Source: Gallionellaceae bacterium UBA6222 (lineage in GTDB: Bacteria > Pseudomonadota > Gammaproteobacteria > Burkholderiales > Gallionellaceae). Taken from it: a stretch of DNA of 34,643 bases. The position numbers and the translations under genes were made by a program. The notes beneath the pieces are model-generated. The model was given only the letters and a program-made list of their open reading frames with translations, was not told the origin of the DNA and ran no database searches. The stretch is taken from NCBI GenBank assembly GCA_002421915.1, contig DISA01000031.1, positions 9,628-44,270 of the forward strand, written 5' to 3'. Positions 13,705 through 21,247 of the stretch are shown here, piece after piece. Each line of letters opens with the position of its first letter. The stretch's first letter is position 1.

Positions 13705-15189
13705 TTATTTCACTTTTTTTATCGCATCTTCTATGCGCTCGCAAAGGGTTTTCAAAATCTTGATGCGGGCAAAGTTTTTGTCATTGGCTTCGACCAGCGT
13801 CCACGGGGCGATCTCGGTACTGGTGCGATCCACCATGTCGCACACCGCGCGTTCGTAGTCGTCCCATTTCTCGCGATTGCGCCAGTCTTCCGCAGTAATC
13901 TTGAAACGCTTGTAGCCGGTTTTTTCGCGCTCCTTGAAGCGGCGCAATTGTTCTTCCTTGGTGATGGCCAGCCAGAACTTGACCACCACCGCGCCCCTCT
14001 CTGCGAGTTGCTCCTCGAAGTCATTGATCTCACCGTAGGCGCGCATCCAGTCTGCCTCGCTGCAGAATTTCTCGACACGTTCGACCAATACCCGCCCGTA
14101 CCAGGAGCGGTCGAAGATGGTGAACTGGCCAATGCGCGGCACATTGCGCCAGAAACGCCAGAGATAAGGCTGCGCGCGTTCTTCCTCGGTGGGTGCGGCC
14201 ACCGGAATAATGAGGTAATGCCGCGCATCCAATGCGCCAGTGATACGCCGGATCGCGCCGCCCTTGCCTCCGGCATCCGACCCTTCAAAGGCGGCGATCA
14301 CTGAAATCTTGCTGAATCTCGGGTCACGCGTGAGTATCGCCAATTTGCCCTGGTATTTTTCCAGCTCGGCATCAAATTTCTTTTTGGCGATTTTCTGCGT
14401 CATATCCAGCTTGTCCAGTACATCGAGATGATCAATGGGCGGTTGGAGCGGGGCCACGCGCGCGACCGGCTTGACCGGGTGGTCCAACCGGTCACGCAGC
14501 GCCTGCAACAGTGTCTTGCCGACCGTCAGATTGCGGTAGCGCGCGTCGCTGCCTTCAACCACGAACCAGGACGCCTCCGCCGTGCTGGTATCGCGCAGCG
14601 TATGTTCCGAAATCTTGCGGAATCTGTCGTACAGCTTAAAGCGCTGCCAATCCTGGGCGGTCACCCGCCAGCGCGTCTTGGGGTCCTTCTCCAGCGTTTT
14701 CAAGCGCTTGCTTTGCGCTTCCTTGGATAAATGAAACCAGAACTTGAGCACCAGTGCTCCCTCGTTGGTGAGCATCCGTTCGAAGTGCTTGATTTGCTCT
14801 ATATGTTGATTGAGCTCGGCTGCGCTGCTTTGCTTGAGAACGCGGCGCACGATGGGTGCGGTATACCAAGAGCCGAAAAACACACCGATCTTGCCCTTCG
14901 GCGGTGACGCGCGCCAGAAACGCCACATGGCGGGATGCTCGCGCTCTTCGTCCGTCATTTCACCCATGGCGTGGACCTGAATATGGCGCGGATCCATCCA
15001 TTCGTTGAGCAGGTTGACGGTCTCACCCTTGCCTGCACCGTCGACACCGCCGACCAGAATGATGACCTGAAACATGCCCTTTTCCGCCAGATCGAACTGC
15101 GCATTGAGCAAGTCCTCACGCAGTTGCGGCACTTCCTTGTCGTAGCTGGACTTGTCGATTTTGTGTCCGAGTTCGGCTGATTCAAACAT
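13705..15189 (-). CDS. pap: Polyphosphate:AMP phosphotransferase (two-domain PPK2)
   Basis: 494 residues made of two PPK2 domains in tandem, which marks class II PPK2 (PAP). The first domain has Walker A at 48-57 (GGVDGAGKGET), then DPRHIQVHAMGEMTDEEREHPAMWRFWR. The second has Walker A near 302-312 (EGSDAGGKGGA), then PTEEERAQPYLWRFWRNVPRIGQFTIFDRSWYGRVLVERVE. By family knowledge PAP phosphorylates AMP to ADP using polyphosphate. It lies 17 bases after sixA and two genes after ppk1, which makes the polymer, so synthesis and use are encoded together. The second domain has the more canonical catalytic segments and is probably the active one. Confidence 0.95.
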   Translation of the reverse strand: MFESAELGHKIDKSSYDKEVPQLREDLLNAQFDLAEKGMFQVIILVGGVDGAGKGETVNLLNEWMDPRHIQVHAMGEMTDEEREHPAMWRFWRASPPKGKIGVFFGSWYTAPIVRRVLKQSSAAELNQHIEQIKHFERMLTNEGALVLKFWFHLSKEAQSKRLKTLEKDPKTRWRVTAQDWQRFKLYDRFRKISEHTLRDTSTAEASWFVVEGSDARYRNLTVGKTLLQALRDRLDHPVKPVARVAPLQPPIDHLDVLDKLDMTQKIAKKKFDAELEKYQGKLAILTRDPRFSKISVIAAFEGSDAGGKGGAIRRITGALDARHYLIIPVAAPTEEERAQPYLWRFWRNVPRIGQFTIFDRSWYGRVLVERVEKFCSEADWMRAYGEINDFEEQLAERGAVVVKFWLAITKEEQLRRFKEREKTGYKRFKITAEDWRNREKWDDYERAVCDMVDRTSTEIAPWTLVEANDKNFARIKILKTLCERIEDAIKKVK

Positions 15190-15206
15190 GATCCACCCTC
15201 CGCGAG

Positions 15207-15659
15207 TTAAAGATTTTCCGGGGCAATAGCCAGACGCAGCTTGGTCTGGTAATCACCATCTTCGGTGTGGCGACTGAACCACCAGATCGCGCCCTTCTTG
15301 ACACTGAAGCTGTTGCCGGAATCGGCCAGCAGGAGTGCGGCGATCTGCCCCAGTACCGGTTGATGACCCACCACCAGCACTGCTCCTTCAGCATCCGGCC
15401 AGCCTGCCGCCTGCAACACCGACTGTACCGAAGCATCCGGGCCAACGGCGGGTTCGGTGGCGAAGGTTTTGTTGAATGCGAGTGCAGTCTGCTGTGAGCG
15501 CATGGCCGGACTGGCCAAGACGCGGGTATGTTCGGGCAGGTGGGCATGCAGGAAGGCAGCCATTTTCTCCGCCTGTTTGTGCCCCTTGTGTGTCAATTCC
15601 CGTTCGAGATCCGATACACCTTCTTCCGCCTCGGCATGTCGCCACAGAATCAGTTCCAT
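15207..15659 (-). CDS. sixA: Phosphohistidine phosphatase SixA
   Basis: 150 residues, histidine-phosphatase (phosphoglycerate-mutase-like) fold. The catalytic RHA motif is at residues 7-9 (ILWRHAEAEEG), with His8 as the nucleophile, and the second histidine is in VLVVGHQPVLGQIAALLL. ELTHKGHKQAEKMAAFL and VLASPAMRSQQTA complete the signature. E. coli SixA removes phosphate from histidine on phosphotransfer proteins. Here it sits between ppk1, which is itself phosphorylated on histidine during its reaction, and pap. The start has MELILWRHAEAE as in relatives. The gene is 78 bases after ppk1, a gap with one small hairpin (ACACC/GGTGT). Confidence 0.92.
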   Translation of the reverse strand: MELILWRHAEAEEGVSDLERELTHKGHKQAEKMAAFLHAHLPEHTRVLASPAMRSQQTALAFNKTFATEPAVGPDASVQSVLQAAGWPDAEGAVLVVGHQPVLGQIAALLLADSGNSFSVKKGAIWWFSRHTEDGDYQTKLRLAIAPENL

Positions 15660-15737
15660 CTTGCTCTCCCATCACACCGCCCGGGTGTAGCTTAATACCT
15701 CGCCCGCATGGGTTTCCAGCCGGACGCAAGGAAAAGA

Positions 15738-17819
15738 TTATTCCTGTGACGGTTCGCTCGCCATTAACGCCAGCAACGTTGCCTGCGCGCTGACCGGTTT
15801 GCCACGCGCGCTGTGCTTGCGGTGCCAGAATCCGTTGAGATCCATTTCCCAAGCCTGCAGGTTATCCTGCAGATTGATCTTCAGACCTTCGTCCAGCACA
15901 CGCTTCTTCAGTTTTTTGTCGAGGATCGGAAAGCAGGTTTCGATGCGGCGAAAGAAATTGCGGTCCATCCAGTCGGCACTGGCCAGATAGACATCATCCT
16001 TTCCGTCCCGGTGGAAATAAAAGATGCGCGAATGTTCGAGAAAACGCCCGATAAGGGACCGCACCCGGATATTCTCCGACAACCCTTTGACCCCCGGGCG
16101 CAAGGCGCAGACCCCGCGCACGACCAGGTCGATCCTGACCCCGGCCTGCGATGCTTCGTACAGCGCGTTGATGGTTTGCGGCTCCAGCAGTGCGTTCATT
16201 TTGGCGATGATGTGTGCGCGCTTGCCGGCATTGGCCAATGCAGTCTCGTTGCGTATCGCTTCCAGCACCTTGCTGTGCAGGGTAAACGGTGATTGCCACA
16301 GGTGGCGCAGCTGACTTGCCTTGCCGAGCCCGGTGAGCTGGACAAACACCTCGTTCACATCGGCGCACATATCCTCATTGCAGGTGAACAACCCAAAGTC
16401 GGTATACAGCCGCGCAGTGCGCGGATGATAGTTACCCGTGCCCAGATGCGCGTAGCGGCGCAATTTGCCTTCCTCGCGCCGCACCACCATTAACAACTTG
16501 GCGTGGGTCTTGTGCGCGACCACACCGTACACCACATGCGCGCCAACCTGCTCCAGGCGCGCCGCCCAATTAATGTTGGCCTCTTCATCGAAGCGTGCCA
16601 GCAGCTCCACCACAACAGTCACTTCCTTGCCGCGTTTGGCCGCCGCGATCAGAGATTCCATCAGCTCTGAATCAGTACCGGTGCGATATACCGTCTGTTT
16701 GATCGCCACCACTTCCGGATCGGCCGCCGCCTGCTGGATAAAGTCGATCACCGGCTTGAACGATTGGTACGGGTGGTGCAGCAAGACATCACCCTTGCGG
16801 ACCACCTTGAACATGTCTGCACCCTTTTTCCTGAGCAGAGGCGGCACGCCAGGCACAAACGGTGCAAATTTAAGGTCGGCACGATCAACCTTGTCGGGAA
16901 TCCCCATCAGTCGCACCAGATTCACCGGACCATGCACACGGTACAGGTCGCCCGCATCCAGTTCAAACTGCAGCAGCAGGAATTCGGCCAGTTCCGGCGG
17001 ACAGTTGTCCGCCACTTCCAGACGCACCGCATCACCGAAGTGGCGCTGCGGCAACTCGCCTTGCAGGCTGATGCGCAAGTTCTTGACTTCTTCCTCGTCC
17101 ACAAACAAATCGCTGTTGCGCGTCACGCGGAACTGATAGCAGCCCTGCACCGCCATACCGGAGAATAATTCGCCGACGTGAGCGTGCAGGATGGATGACA
17201 AAAATACGAAACCGTGCGGACAACCGGCGATATCTGGTGGCATCGGTATCGCGCGCGGCAACACGCGCGGTGCCTGCACGATAGCTTTGGCCGAGTTGCG
17301 GCCAAAAGCATCCTTGCCCTGCAACTCGACGGCAAAGTTCAGACTTTTGTTCAGCACGCGCGGGAAAGGATGTGCAGGATCAAGTCCTATCGGGGTCAAT
17401 ACCGGCATCACCTCGCGCAGGAAAAAATCCTTCACCCAAGCCTGCTGAACTTCGCTCCAGTGGGTGCGCCGCAGAAAGCGGATACCCTGGGTAGCCAGCG
17501 CCGGCACCAGCTCTTTGTTGAATAATTGATACTGGCGCGCAATCAATTGGTGCATCGGCTCGAACAGGCGCTTCATCACCTGCGTCGCCTCCAGCCCGTC
17601 GGGGCCGGTGGCAATGCCGCCCAGCTTGATCTGTTCTTTCAGGCCCGCAACCCGGATCTCGAAGAATTCGTCCAGATTACTGCTGACGATGCACAGGTAT
17701 TTGAGCCTTTCCAGCAAAGGAACGGCCGCATCTTCCGCCTGCGCCAGGACGCGGCGATTGAACTCGAGCAAACCGAGTTCACGGTTAAGAAAATTCTGCG
17801 GAGAACTACCCTTGCTCAC
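15738..17819 (-). CDS. ppk1: Polyphosphate kinase PPK1
   Basis: 693 residues from the GTG at 17819; E. coli PPK1 has 688. It makes polyphosphate from ATP through a phosphohistidine intermediate. The N domain reads FLNRELGLLEFNRRVLAQAED and IVSSNLDEFFEIRVAGLKEQI. The catalytic core contains AIKQTVYRTGTDSELMESLI, VTVVVELLARFDEEANINWAARLE, the active-site histidine at about residue 439 (HKTHAKL) and YAHLGTGNYHPRTARLYTDFGL. The GTG is 2 bases after the yggX stop. A longer frame to 18155 covers yggX in another frame and was rejected, because the upstream 112 residues have no similarity to PPK1. Confidence 0.95.
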   Translation of the reverse strand: MSKGSSPQNFLNRELGLLEFNRRVLAQAEDAAVPLLERLKYLCIVSSNLDEFFEIRVAGLKEQIKLGGIATGPDGLEATQVMKRLFEPMHQLIARQYQLFNKELVPALATQGIRFLRRTHWSEVQQAWVKDFFLREVMPVLTPIGLDPAHPFPRVLNKSLNFAVELQGKDAFGRNSAKAIVQAPRVLPRAIPMPPDIAGCPHGFVFLSSILHAHVGELFSGMAVQGCYQFRVTRNSDLFVDEEEVKNLRISLQGELPQRHFGDAVRLEVADNCPPELAEFLLLQFELDAGDLYRVHGPVNLVRLMGIPDKVDRADLKFAPFVPGVPPLLRKKGADMFKVVRKGDVLLHHPYQSFKPVIDFIQQAAADPEVVAIKQTVYRTGTDSELMESLIAAAKRGKEVTVVVELLARFDEEANINWAARLEQVGAHVVYGVVAHKTHAKLLMVVRREEGKLRRYAHLGTGNYHPRTARLYTDFGLFTCNEDMCADVNEVFVQLTGLGKASQLRHLWQSPFTLHSKVLEAIRNETALANAGKRAHIIAKMNALLEPQTINALYEASQAGVRIDLVVRGVCALRPGVKGLSENIRVRSLIGRFLEHSRIFYFHRDGKDDVYLASADWMDRNFFRRIETCFPILDKKLKKRVLDEGLKINLQDNLQAWEMDLNGFWHRKHSARGKPVSAQATLLALMASEPSQE

Positions 17820-17821
17820 TT

Positions 17822-18094
17822 TCAATTCTTTGGCGGCACATAACCGGGTGGCATCTGTGTCTCCGCCCCGAAGAAGTAGTTCTCCATCTGCTGTGCCAGA
17901 AACTGGCGCGCTTTGGCATCCGCCAGATTGAGGCGATTCTCGTTCACCAGCATGGTCTGGAATTTGATCCAACCCTGCCACGCCTCCTTCGACACGCTGT
18001 TGAAAATGCGCTGTCCCAATGTGCCGGGATAAGGCGGACGGTCCAGCCCTTCGGCCTCGCGTCCCAGTTTTACGCACTGCACCATTCTCGTCAT
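17822..18094 (-). CDS. yggX: YggX family Fe(2+)-trafficking / oxidative damage protection protein
   Basis: 90 residues, against 91 in E. coli. Conserved segments are VQCVKLGREAEGLDRPPYPGTLGQRIFNSVSKEAWQGWIKFQTMLVNENRLNLADAKARQFLAQQMENYFFG. The single cysteine at the N-terminus (Cys7) is the one linked to protection of iron-sulfur proteins from oxidation. The ATG at 18094 has GGAGA upstream. It is placed directly before ppk1 and is likely the first gene of a yggX-ppk1-sixA-pap operon. A 20-bp perfect palindrome lies 28 bases upstream. Confidence 0.95.
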   Translation of the reverse strand: MTRMVQCVKLGREAEGLDRPPYPGTLGQRIFNSVSKEAWQGWIKFQTMLVNENRLNLADAKARQFLAQQMENYFFGAETQMPPGYVPPKN

Positions 18095-18122
18095 TAATCT
18101 TCTCCATAATCGGTTGATGATA

Positions 18123-18142
18123 GGCGTGTAATGTTACACGCC
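18123..18142. promoter_or_regulatory. 20-bp palindrome upstream of yggX, candidate operator
   Basis: GGCGTGTAA-TG-TTACACGCC is perfectly symmetric (9-bp arms) and lies 28 bases before the yggX start. On the minus strand a weak promoter can be drawn, TTGAAG, 18 bases, TAACAT, with the -10 inside the palindrome. No T-run follows, which argues against a terminator. The rest of the 211-base argA-yggX gap shows nothing else clear apart from a 6-bp hairpin GCATAT/ATATGC. Confidence 0.5.
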
Positions 18143-18305
18143 GATGAAAGGGCACTTCAAATAATTCAAATTTTAGTTGCGGTATTGCGTTGCTTGCGAA
18201 AAATTACTCCTTGCATATCGCAATATATGCCGCATCGTAATTTCTTGCCCGTGCCTTGTCTTGCTTGGAGCTTTGAATTTTTTGAAGCGCCCCAAATACA
18301 TTGCC

Positions 18306-19631
18306 TCATTTCAGATTCTTGACGAACACCTTGGAACGGCGCTGGTAGTTGTACAGTGCCTTTTTCTCTTTCGGCAACTGGCCCACGTCGGCCTCACTGA
18401 AATCGCGTTCAATGAACCAGTGCGCGGTGCGCGTGGTCAGCACAAATAGCTTCTGCATACCCTGCAGTTTTGCCAGGCTGCTCATATGTCTGAGGATCAC
18501 TTCACCGTAGCCGTGGTCGCGGCTGGATTGCTCAACTGCAAGGCAAGCCAGTTCAGCGGCCGCCTCATGCGGAAACGGATAGAGTGCGGCACAACCGATG
18601 ATACGGTGGTCGTGTTCCAGCACCTGAAAGCGGGCAATTTCCTTTTCCAGCAACTCGCGTGAACGCCGCACCAAAATACCTTCTTCTTCCAGCGGGCGCA
18701 GCAGTTGCAGAATGCCGCCCACATCATCTATGGTCGCCGCGCGCAGGGTATTGAGCGTGGATTCAACCACCATCGTGCCAATCCCGTCGTCGCTGAATAA
18801 TTCCTGCAACAGCGCGCCGTCGGTATGCCGGCTGATCAGATGCGTACGTGCCACGCCGGCTTCGCAGGCGCGCACCGCGCACGGCAAAAACAGGCTCACG
18901 TCATCCGGCAATTTGCGTTTTTTGCCCAGCACGGCTTGCGCATCCGCAATCGTGAGTTCCTTGTTAAGCCTGCCCTTGCCGTCGGTCACACCGTCGGTAT
19001 CCATCAGAAACACCAGCTTGTCTGCATCCAGCGCAATGGCGGTCGCGGTGGCGACATCTTCCAGAGTCAGGTTGAACACCTCACCGGTGGGTGAATAACC
19101 GAGCGGCGACAACAGCACGACCTCACCGAATTCCATACGGTCATTCAGCGCCGCGACATCGACTTTGCGCACACTGCCGGTGTGTTGCAAATCCACTCCG
19201 TTGATAATGCCAATCGGTTGTGCGGTGATAAAATTGCCGCCCGCCACACGGATGTCGGCATTCGCCATAGGCGAGTTTGCCAGCCCCATTGACAGCAGCG
19301 CCTCAATCTCGACCCGCACCCGTCCGACCGCTTCCTTCACACATTGCATGGTCTCGGCATCCGTCAGCCGGATACCGTGATGATAGGTGTCCTCCAGCCT
19401 GTGCTTGGCCAGATGCTGCTCAATCTGTGGTCGCGCGCCGTGTACCAGCACCAGGCGAATACCCAGTGCAGCCAAGAGATTGAAGTCGTGTGTCAGCTCG
19501 ACGAACTTGCCGTCCGCCACCACCTCGCCGCCGAAGGCAATGACAAAAGTCTTGCCGCGAAAGGCGTTGATGTAGGGCGCAACTGAGCGAAACCAGGCGA
19601 CGAAAGCGGCGGGTGATGCGGTAGCGGGCAT
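18306..19631 (-). CDS. argA: Amino-acid N-acetyltransferase (N-acetylglutamate synthase) ArgA
   Basis: 441 residues, two domains, the size of E. coli ArgA (443). The N-terminal amino-acid-kinase domain binds arginine for feedback control (FVIAFGGEVVADGKF, LAALGIRLVLVHGARPQIEQHL, LLSPLGYSPTGEVFNLT, LVFLMDTDGVTD). The C-terminal GNAT domain (RAATIDDVGGILQLLRPLEEEGILVRRS, LEHDHRIIGCAALYPF, HGYGEVILRHM) carries the acetyltransferase site. It makes N-acetylglutamate from glutamate and acetyl-CoA, the first step of arginine synthesis. It lies 31 bases downstream of the tautomerase gene. Confidence 0.96.
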   Translation of the reverse strand: MPATASPAAFVAWFRSVAPYINAFRGKTFVIAFGGEVVADGKFVELTHDFNLLAALGIRLVLVHGARPQIEQHLAKHRLEDTYHHGIRLTDAETMQCVKEAVGRVRVEIEALLSMGLANSPMANADIRVAGGNFITAQPIGIINGVDLQHTGSVRKVDVAALNDRMEFGEVVLLSPLGYSPTGEVFNLTLEDVATATAIALDADKLVFLMDTDGVTDGKGRLNKELTIADAQAVLGKKRKLPDDVSLFLPCAVRACEAGVARTHLISRHTDGALLQELFSDDGIGTMVVESTLNTLRAATIDDVGGILQLLRPLEEEGILVRRSRELLEKEIARFQVLEHDHRIIGCAALYPFPHEAAAELACLAVEQSSRDHGYGEVILRHMSSLAKLQGMQKLFVLTTRTAHWFIERDFSEADVGQLPKEKKALYNYQRRSKVFVKNLK

Positions 19632-19662
19632 GCTGTTCTCCTTCAGGCGCTATCTTGCACGG

Positions 19663-19848
19663 CTATTCCTCATCCAGCAACTTGCCGCCGATCGCCCAGT
19701 TCTCGTCGGGCAATTCGTCGAAAGCAATATACGTGTATGACGCCGGTTTGTGCGCGATGCGCGCCAGCGTGTCGGTGATCTCTGCGGCGATCTGTGCTTT
19801 CTGTTCGCGGCTCAATTCACCCGCGATGCGAATATTGACATATGGCAT
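19663..19848 (-). CDS. 4-oxalocrotonate tautomerase family protein
   Basis: 61 residues, the monomer size of the 4-OT family. After removal of Met, Pro1 would be the catalytic base (MPYVNIRIAGELSREQKAQI), and the C-terminal DENWAIGGKLL is typical. Strict 4-OT enzymes convert unsaturated keto acids in aromatic degradation; no such pathway genes are nearby, so the true substrate is unknown. The ATG at 19848 has GGGGAG 7 bases upstream. It lies 23 bases after rsmE and 31 before argA on the same strand. Confidence 0.9.
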   Translation of the reverse strand: MPYVNIRIAGELSREQKAQIAAEITDTLARIAHKPASYTYIAFDELPDENWAIGGKLLDEE

Positions 19849-19871
19849 ATTGCTACTCCCCTTAAATTTGT

Positions 19872-20609
19872 TCAGGCGAAATCGCCCCATATTGTCTGCA
19901 GTGCGGCGATTCCGGCGACGGCCGCGGTCTCGGTGCGCATCACGCGCGGTCCGAGCAGGATGGGAACGAAGCCTGACTGTTGCGCGACATTGGCCTCGTC
20001 TGCGGTAAACCCGCCTTCCGGTCCAATTAAAAGCATAACGCTCCCCTGCGGTCGGGATTGTGTCCGCAGTCCTCCCGCGCCGCCGGGTAACAGAATGAAT
20101 TTGCCGCCGCTTGCGCCGCGTTGTGCAGACACCCATTCCTGGAACACCTGCGGTGCATGCAACTGCGGCAGATCGTTGCGACCGCATTGTTCGCAGGCGG
20201 CAACGGAGACATTGTGCCAATGCTGGGCGCGCTTGTCTGCACGACTTGGCGCGAGCTTGGCCACGCTGCGCTGGGTCTGGATTGGGATGATTTCGGCCAC
20301 GCCCAGTTCGGTCGCCTTTTGCACCACCCAGTCCATTTTTTCGCTGCTGCACATCGCCTGCGCGAGCACGATATGCAGCCCGCTGGCCGCTGTTGTCATG
20401 CAGGTTTGCAGATTTCCGAGCGACACGTGCTTGCCGCTAATGGCATGCAAGGTGGCATCCAGGGCATTGCCCAGCCCATCGAATATCTGTACCGCATCAC
20501 CGACCCGCAGGCGCAACACACGACTGGCATGATGCGCAGCCTCCGGTGGCAATTCACAATGGGCGCCGGAGGGCAATGGCGGTGGGCAGTAGAATCTGGG
20601 GGCGGGCAT
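19872..20609 (-). CDS. rsmE: 16S rRNA (uracil1498-N3)-methyltransferase RsmE
   Basis: 245 residues from the ATG at 20609 (MPAPRFYCPPPLPSG); a longer frame to 20663 was rejected for lack of family similarity in its extra 18 residues. The protein has the SPOUT (knotted) methyltransferase C-terminus: LLIGPEGGFTADEANVAQQSGFVPILLGPRVMRTETAAVAGIAALQ. Upstream are AHHASRVLRLRVGDAVQIFDG and MDWVVQKATELGVAEIIPIQTQRS. It methylates N3 of U1498 in 16S rRNA. It heads the minus-strand group and diverges from the thioredoxin-fold gene with 77 bases between them. Confidence 0.95.
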   Translation of the reverse strand: MPAPRFYCPPPLPSGAHCELPPEAAHHASRVLRLRVGDAVQIFDGLGNALDATLHAISGKHVSLGNLQTCMTTAASGLHIVLAQAMCSSEKMDWVVQKATELGVAEIIPIQTQRSVAKLAPSRADKRAQHWHNVSVAACEQCGRNDLPQLHAPQVFQEWVSAQRGASGGKFILLPGGAGGLRTQSRPQGSVMLLIGPEGGFTADEANVAQQSGFVPILLGPRVMRTETAAVAGIAALQTIWGDFA

Positions 20610-20686
20610 GGTGGCGCATAGTTTTGGCAACGGGCGTGATAATATAACGCCGCAAAAAATCACGCTGTTGTTAAGAAGGATTTGTC

Positions 20687-21247
20687 ATGGTCAGTTTGCA
20701 ACCCCCGTTGTGCGATTTTGGCTGGAAGGCACGCCCTTTCGACCTGTTAGGCGTGGATGGCAGGCGCTACACGCTGAAAAATGCACGCGGCCCGAACGGC
20801 CTGCTGGTCATGTTTATCTGCAACCACTGCCCCTACGTCAAATCGATCCGCGACCGGGTCATCCGCGATGCACGCGAACTACAGCAGCACGGCATCCACA
20901 GCATCGCCATCCTGTCGAACGACCCTGCCGACTATGCGGAGGACTCATTCGAAAATATGAAGCTGGTCGCACGGCAATACGGCTATCCGTTCCCCTATGT
21001 GTGGGACGAAACGCAACAGGTCGCCAGGGATTATGGTGCAGTGTGCACGCCTGACTTCTTTGGCTTCAACGCCAACCTTGAATTGCAATATCGCGGACGG
21101 CTGGATGCCTCGCGCAAGGAAGCGGTGGCGGATGCGCCGCGCGACCTGTTCAATGCCATGGTACAGATAGCGCAGACCGGGCAAGGGCCGCGCGAGCAGC
21201 TTGCCAGCATGGGCTGCTCCATCAAATGGAAGGGTGAAGCAGCGTGA
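20687..21247 (+). CDS. Thioredoxin-fold protein (AhpC/TSA-like, CxxC)
   Basis: 186 residues. A thioredoxin fold is indicated by FICNHCPYVKSIRD, with the CNHC redox pair, and VCTPDFFGFNANLELQYRGRLD, with the cis-proline after the threonine. It belongs to the group of stand-alone thioredoxin-like proteins annotated as AhpC/TSA family. No signal peptide is seen, so it should be cytoplasmic. The precise electron donor and substrate are unknown. Its TGA overlaps the GTG start of trkA (GTGA), so translation is coupled. The 77-base region before it holds a 7-bp inverted repeat (GCGTGAT/ATCACGC). Confidence 0.9.
   Translation: MVSLQPPLCDFGWKARPFDLLGVDGRRYTLKNARGPNGLLVMFICNHCPYVKSIRDRVIRDARELQQHGIHSIAILSNDPADYAEDSFENMKLVARQYGYPFPYVWDETQQVARDYGAVCTPDFFGFNANLELQYRGRLDASRKEAVADAPRDLFNAMVQIAQTGQGPREQLASMGCSIKWKGEAA

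Noticed and set aside
18123..18142. Rho-independent terminator for argA
   Set aside because: The palindrome is about 160 bases after the argA stop, has only a 2-base loop and no T-run, so an operator is more likely.
17820..18155. 112-residue N-terminal extension of ppk1
   Set aside because: It overlaps yggX in another frame and shows no PPK1 similarity. The conserved start region begins at the GTG at 17819.
20610..20686. Divergent promoters between rsmE and the thioredoxin-fold gene
   Set aside because: AT-rich hexamers are present but no pair with acceptable spacing was found in either direction.
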